Source of the DNA: JBOHPP01 sp050731755
GTDB taxonomy: Bacteria; Methylomirabilota; Methylomirabilia; Rokubacteriales; CSP1-6
Direction: 5' to 3'
DNA: 14,843 nucleotides
Assembly (NCBI GenBank): GCA_050731755.1
Contig: JBOHPP010000147.1
Location: 1-14,843 of the forward strand
The notes beneath the pieces were generated by a model. The model searched no databases and was not told the DNA's origin. It was given only the letters and a program-made list of their open reading frames with translations. Below are positions 12,314 to 14,843 of the stretch, one piece after another (positions within the stretch are counted from its first letter, which is position 1; every line of letters begins with the position of its first letter). A program made the translations under genes and the position numbers.

Positions 12314-14215
12314 ATGGACGAAGACACCTCGATACAGCGCCGGCTCGCCGCCATTCTTGCCGCCGATATCGCGGGCTACAGCCGGCTCATGCACGCGGAC
12401 GAGCCCGCCACCGTGCGCGATCTCAAGGCCCATCAGAGCGTGATCCTGCCGCTGATCGGCCGGCACGGTGGGCGGCTCATCGACACCGCCGGCGACGGCA
12501 TACTGGCTGAGTTCCCCAGTGTCATCGGCGCCACCGAGTGTGCGGTCGAGATTCAGACCCTGATGGCCGAGCGCAACGAGGGGGTGGCTGAGAGTCGCCG
12601 CATGCGGTTTCGCATCGGGATCAATCTGGGAGATGTGATTCACGACGAGACCCGGATCTACGGTGACGGCATCAACATCGCGGCGCGGCTGGAAGCGCTG
12701 GCTCAGCCGGGCGGCGTGCTCGTTTCCAATACCGTCTACGATCAGGTCCGCGGAAAACTGCCATTCACCTTCGAGGATCTGGGTGAGCGGCAGGTCAAAA
12801 ACATCGAGCAGCCCGTGCGAATGTATCAACTCCACATCCCGGGCGTATCCTCCAATGCCGTGGCCACGCTCGGCCGACGCCCCGCCCTAACGGAGCGCAG
12901 GCGCTGGATCATGTGGGGCTTGGCGGCGCTTCTCCTCGGGGCGGGAGGAACCTGGTGGATAGCCTCCCCGTTCTTTGCAAGTCAGCGAGCAAACAGCACC
13001 GAGGCGCCGCGTCTCTCAATTGTCGTGCTGCCCTTTAGCAACCTGAGTGGCGATCCGAGCCAGGACTACTTCGCCGACGGCATAACGGAAGACCTGACAA
13101 GCGATCTGTCGCGACTTGCTGGAAGCTTTGTTATCTCCAGGAACACTGCGTTCACATTCAAGGGCAAGGCCGCCGATGCGCGGCAAATCGGCCGCGAGCT
13201 GGGTGTCCGGTATGTGCTCGAGGGGAGCGTACGCCGGATGGGAGGCACCGTCCGCGTCAACGCGCAGCTCATCGACGCGGGTACCGGCGCGCACCTGTGG
13301 GTGGAGCAGATGGACGTGGATCAACACACGCTGGCGACCCTTCAGGACAACTTCGGCATTGCGAACCGACTTGCAAGGATGCTCAGTGTTGAACTCGTCA
13401 ATGTTGAAGGCCGCCGGGCGCCGCGCGCCGACCCGGATGCGGTGGACCTCACCATGCGTGGCTGGTCGGTCTTGAACGGAGGGCCGAACAAGGACGATGC
13501 GCAGAGGTCCGTCGCGTTGTTCGAGGATGCTCTTCGAATCGATCCGGATAGTAGTCAAGCCAGAGTCGGGCTCGCCCAGGCGCTCACTCTCATCTACCGC
13601 AACCGCTGGGATCCCGAACCTGCCAAGGTGCTGGCCCGTGCCGACGAAGCAGCCACGCGGGCCATCGCCGACGCGCCCAACTATGCCCATGCGCACTACG
13701 TGAAGGCCGAGGTTCTCGGATTGTCCAACCGGTTTGATTCGGCGCTTGCGACGTATGACAGGGCCATCGCCCTTGATCGCAACCATGCAGCGGCATACGT
13801 TGGACGGGCGCGGAACTTGAATGTGATTGGTCGGGCCGCGGAGGCATTGGCGCCTGTCGAGAGGGCGATACGCCTAAGTCCGCGCGATCCTGAATTGTAT
13901 GTCTGGTATTTCGTCCTCTGCCACGCGAACACGCACCTGGCGCGCGACGCTCAGGCCATCGAATGGTGCCTCAAGTCGCTTGCGACCGGTAAGACGTTCT
14001 ACTTTGCCTACGTCGATCTCGCCTCTGCGTACGCTTGGCGGGGGCAGAACGCAGAGGCGGCGGCCGCGGTCGCGGAGCTCCTGAAGCTGAGGCCAGGGTT
14101 CACGGTGCAGACACTGGTTCAGGAAGGATCAGGAACTTCCGACAATCCAGCCTTCCGCAAGGAATTTCAGCGGATTGTCGAGGGAGCACGCAAAGCTGGG
14201 TTGCCGGAAAGCTAG
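12314..14215 (+). CDS. Class III adenylate/guanylate cyclase with membrane anchor, TolB/FlgO-like domain and TPRs
   Basis: The protein has 633 residues. Cyclase domain about 10-175: metal-binding Asp18 in AADIAGYSRLM and Asp61 in DTAGDGILAEF, then RIGINLGDV and YGDGINIAARLE with the transition-state Asn121 and Arg125. The usual substrate-selecting lysine before the second Asp is replaced (LIDTAGD). A single membrane helix lies at about 198-222. Next is a domain with SIVVLPFSNLSGD and FADGITEDLTSDLSRL (about 235-365), typical of rhizobial-type cyclases and related to TolB/FlgO N-domains. From about 385 come TPR repeats, for example AHAHYVKAEVLGL and AAAYVGRARNLNVIGRAAEA. The enzyme would make cAMP (or cGMP) in the cytoplasm, with the C-terminal part probably across the membrane as a sensor. 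ATG 12314 begins the conserved MDEDTSIQRRLAAILAADI; an earlier ATG in frame adds 43 unlike residues. It is a lone gene. Confidence 0.92.
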   Translation: MDEDTSIQRRLAAILAADIAGYSRLMHADEPATVRDLKAHQSVILPLIGRHGGRLIDTAGDGILAEFPSVIGATECAVEIQTLMAERNEGVAESRRMRFRIGINLGDVIHDETRIYGDGINIAARLEALAQPGGVLVSNTVYDQVRGKLPFTFEDLGERQVKNIEQPVRMYQLHIPGVSSNAVATLGRRPALTERRRWIMWGLAALLLGAGGTWWIASPFFASQRANSTEAPRLSIVVLPFSNLSGDPSQDYFADGITEDLTSDLSRLAGSFVISRNTAFTFKGKAADARQIGRELGVRYVLEGSVRRMGGTVRVNAQLIDAGTGAHLWVEQMDVDQHTLATLQDNFGIANRLARMLSVELVNVEGRRAPRADPDAVDLTMRGWSVLNGGPNKDDAQRSVALFEDALRIDPDSSQARVGLAQALTLIYRNRWDPEPAKVLARADEAATRAIADAPNYAHAHYVKAEVLGLSNRFDSALATYDRAIALDRNHAAAYVGRARNLNVIGRAAEALAPVERAIRLSPRDPELYVWYFVLCHANTHLARDAQAIEWCLKSLATGKTFYFAYVDLASAYAWRGQNAEAAAAVAELLKLRPGFTVQTLVQEGSGTSDNPAFRKEFQRIVEGARKAGLPES

Positions 14216-14230
14216 CGAACCAGGCCGACA

Positions 14231-14268
14231 AACCGATTCCTGGGTGAAGTCTGGGTAAGCGAATGGGG
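14231..14268 (-). repeat. 38-bp tRNA-downstream box, copy 2
   Basis: AACCGATTCCTGGGT, CTGGG and AAGCGAA match copy 1 at 8549-8586. It starts 15 nt after the cyclase stop, so the cyclase gene abuts the tRNA flank directly. Confidence 0.65.
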
Positions 14269-14295
14269 TTAGCGGTTGCTGCGTCCGCTAACCCC
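14265..14295. terminator. 11-bp perfect GC hairpin after the cyclase gene
   Basis: GGGGTTAGCGG and CCGCTAACCCC pair perfectly around a 9-base loop. It lies 49 nt past the cyclase stop and corresponds in position to the tRNA-flank hairpin at 8580-8607, though its stem sequence differs. No T-run follows on either strand. It may end cyclase transcription, the tRNA transcript from the other strand, or both. Confidence 0.55.
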
Positions 14296-14305
14296 TCGTC
14301 GTTCA

Positions 14306-14327
14306 TGGTTGCGGGGGCCCGCAACCA
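14306..14327 (-). repeat. tRNA acceptor-end fragment forming a 22-bp dyad
   Basis: TGGTTGCGGGGGC (14306-14318) is identical to the complement of the tRNA-Met acceptor end at 8625-8637, then similarity stops. It merges into TGGTTGCGGG-GG-CCCGCAACCA, a 10-bp perfect dyad with a 2-base centre, so a CCA-like end faces outward on both strands. Confidence 0.55.
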
Positions 14328-14843
14328 CTTGCAGGCGAACTATCGATCGGTCGCCTTCCATTTCGAGATTCAGGCCTAGGACTAGTCTTTCGGCTCTCAC
14401 TCCCCCATCCGTCGTCGCGGGTACAACCCCCGGGGGGTTCTGCCAGGGGGTGAAGTGATGACCTAGGCTCTCCAATCGCCGGTGAGATTCCTGCGGCCTA
14501 CATGCCTGTCTTACCAGATACCTTCGAGACCCACGGGGTAGTCCTATCATGAGGCCAACGAATCCCGAGGTTGTTCCAGATTTCGCCGGCCCCATCTCCA
14601 ACATCCTGTCAAAGCCGGGCTACTGTCCTTACTGCGTGACCAGATCGACGAGATTGCCCAGCTGTGGCCCCATCCGAACCCGCCATGAAAGCGGATCCGC
14701 CCAGCGTGGTGCTGTTCGTGCCGCGCGGATCCTGGGCACTCCCCACCGCTAAAGACGGGGATTCAAGTAGCAGGTTCCAACAAGTTCCAACGTCTCGACC
14801 TCACTGGCATCTTCCTGATACAGTGCCACCCGATGAAGTTGCC
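14328..14843. other. Right-hand region without a supported gene
   Basis: No frame here shows family resemblance or a good ribosome binding site. At 14740-14761 TCCCC and GGGGA bracket ACCGCTAAAGAC, which resembles the terminal hairpins of IS200/IS605-type elements, but no transposase or TnpB remnant is present, so this is only a hint. GTTCCAAC occurs twice close together at about 14774-14790. Confidence 0.3.

Noticed and set aside
14549..14752. 67-residue plus-strand open frame with CPYC
   Set aside because: A single C-x2-C by itself, no ribosome binding site, no recognisable family, and mixed composition; not supported as a gene.
14740..14761. IS200/IS605-type terminal hairpin
   Set aside because: The 5-bp stem and CTAAAG-containing loop are suggestive, but no transposase or TnpB coding remnant lies beside it inside the window, so no mobile element is claimed.

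Overview
The window is a GC-rich stretch (AT-rich only around 6740-6830) from what looks like a free-living soil or subsurface bacterium. No gene here fixes the taxonomy. The MFS, thiolase and DUF35 set and the tandem tRNA-linked accessory cargo would suit a Candidatus Rokubacteria/Methylomirabilota-type or deltaproteobacterial genome, but that is a guess from gene style.

Layout. (1) 1-2129, plus strand: a metabolic block with the 3' end of an MFS transporter, an SCP-x/Ltp-type thiolase-like protein and its DUF35 zinc-ribbon/OB-fold partner. (2) 2146-8672: an accessory segment bounded by two gap-free 148-bp imperfect repeats, each starting with the tRNA-Met anticodon-loop sequence. It holds a collapsed MNT/HepT toxin-antitoxin pair, a two-gene operon of unknown function (one TPR protein, one all-helical protein), a complete hipBA operon with a near-leaderless promoter, the C-terminal half of a tyrosine recombinase, and a PadR regulator coupled to an unknown 185-residue protein. 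It ends at a 47-nt 3' half of a tRNA-Met gene with that tRNA's own terminator. (3) 8672 to about 14.3 kb: a second accessory segment with brnTA and a 20-bp inverted-repeat operator, a decayed SMC-Toprim (Wadjet-like jetCD) pair whose SMC gene lost its 5' part, an orphan zinc-ribbon coding scrap at the truncation point, and a 633-residue class III cyclase/TPR protein. (4) 14231-14318 repeats the tRNA downstream flank (38-bp box, hairpin, 13 nt of acceptor end). The rest to 14843 holds no gene I can support.

How it fits together. The thiolase and DUF35 genes are 2 nt apart and probably encode one complex acting on acyl-CoA side chains. Everything to the right reads as repeated integration into a tRNA-Met gene followed by decay: half a tRNA, a broken integrase, toxin-antitoxin and defence-type genes, and three deletion scars (MNT, HepT, SMC). 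The intact cargo most worth attention is the two-gene operon at 2926-5066 and the PadR-linked gene at 7567-8124, neither of which I can assign to a family.
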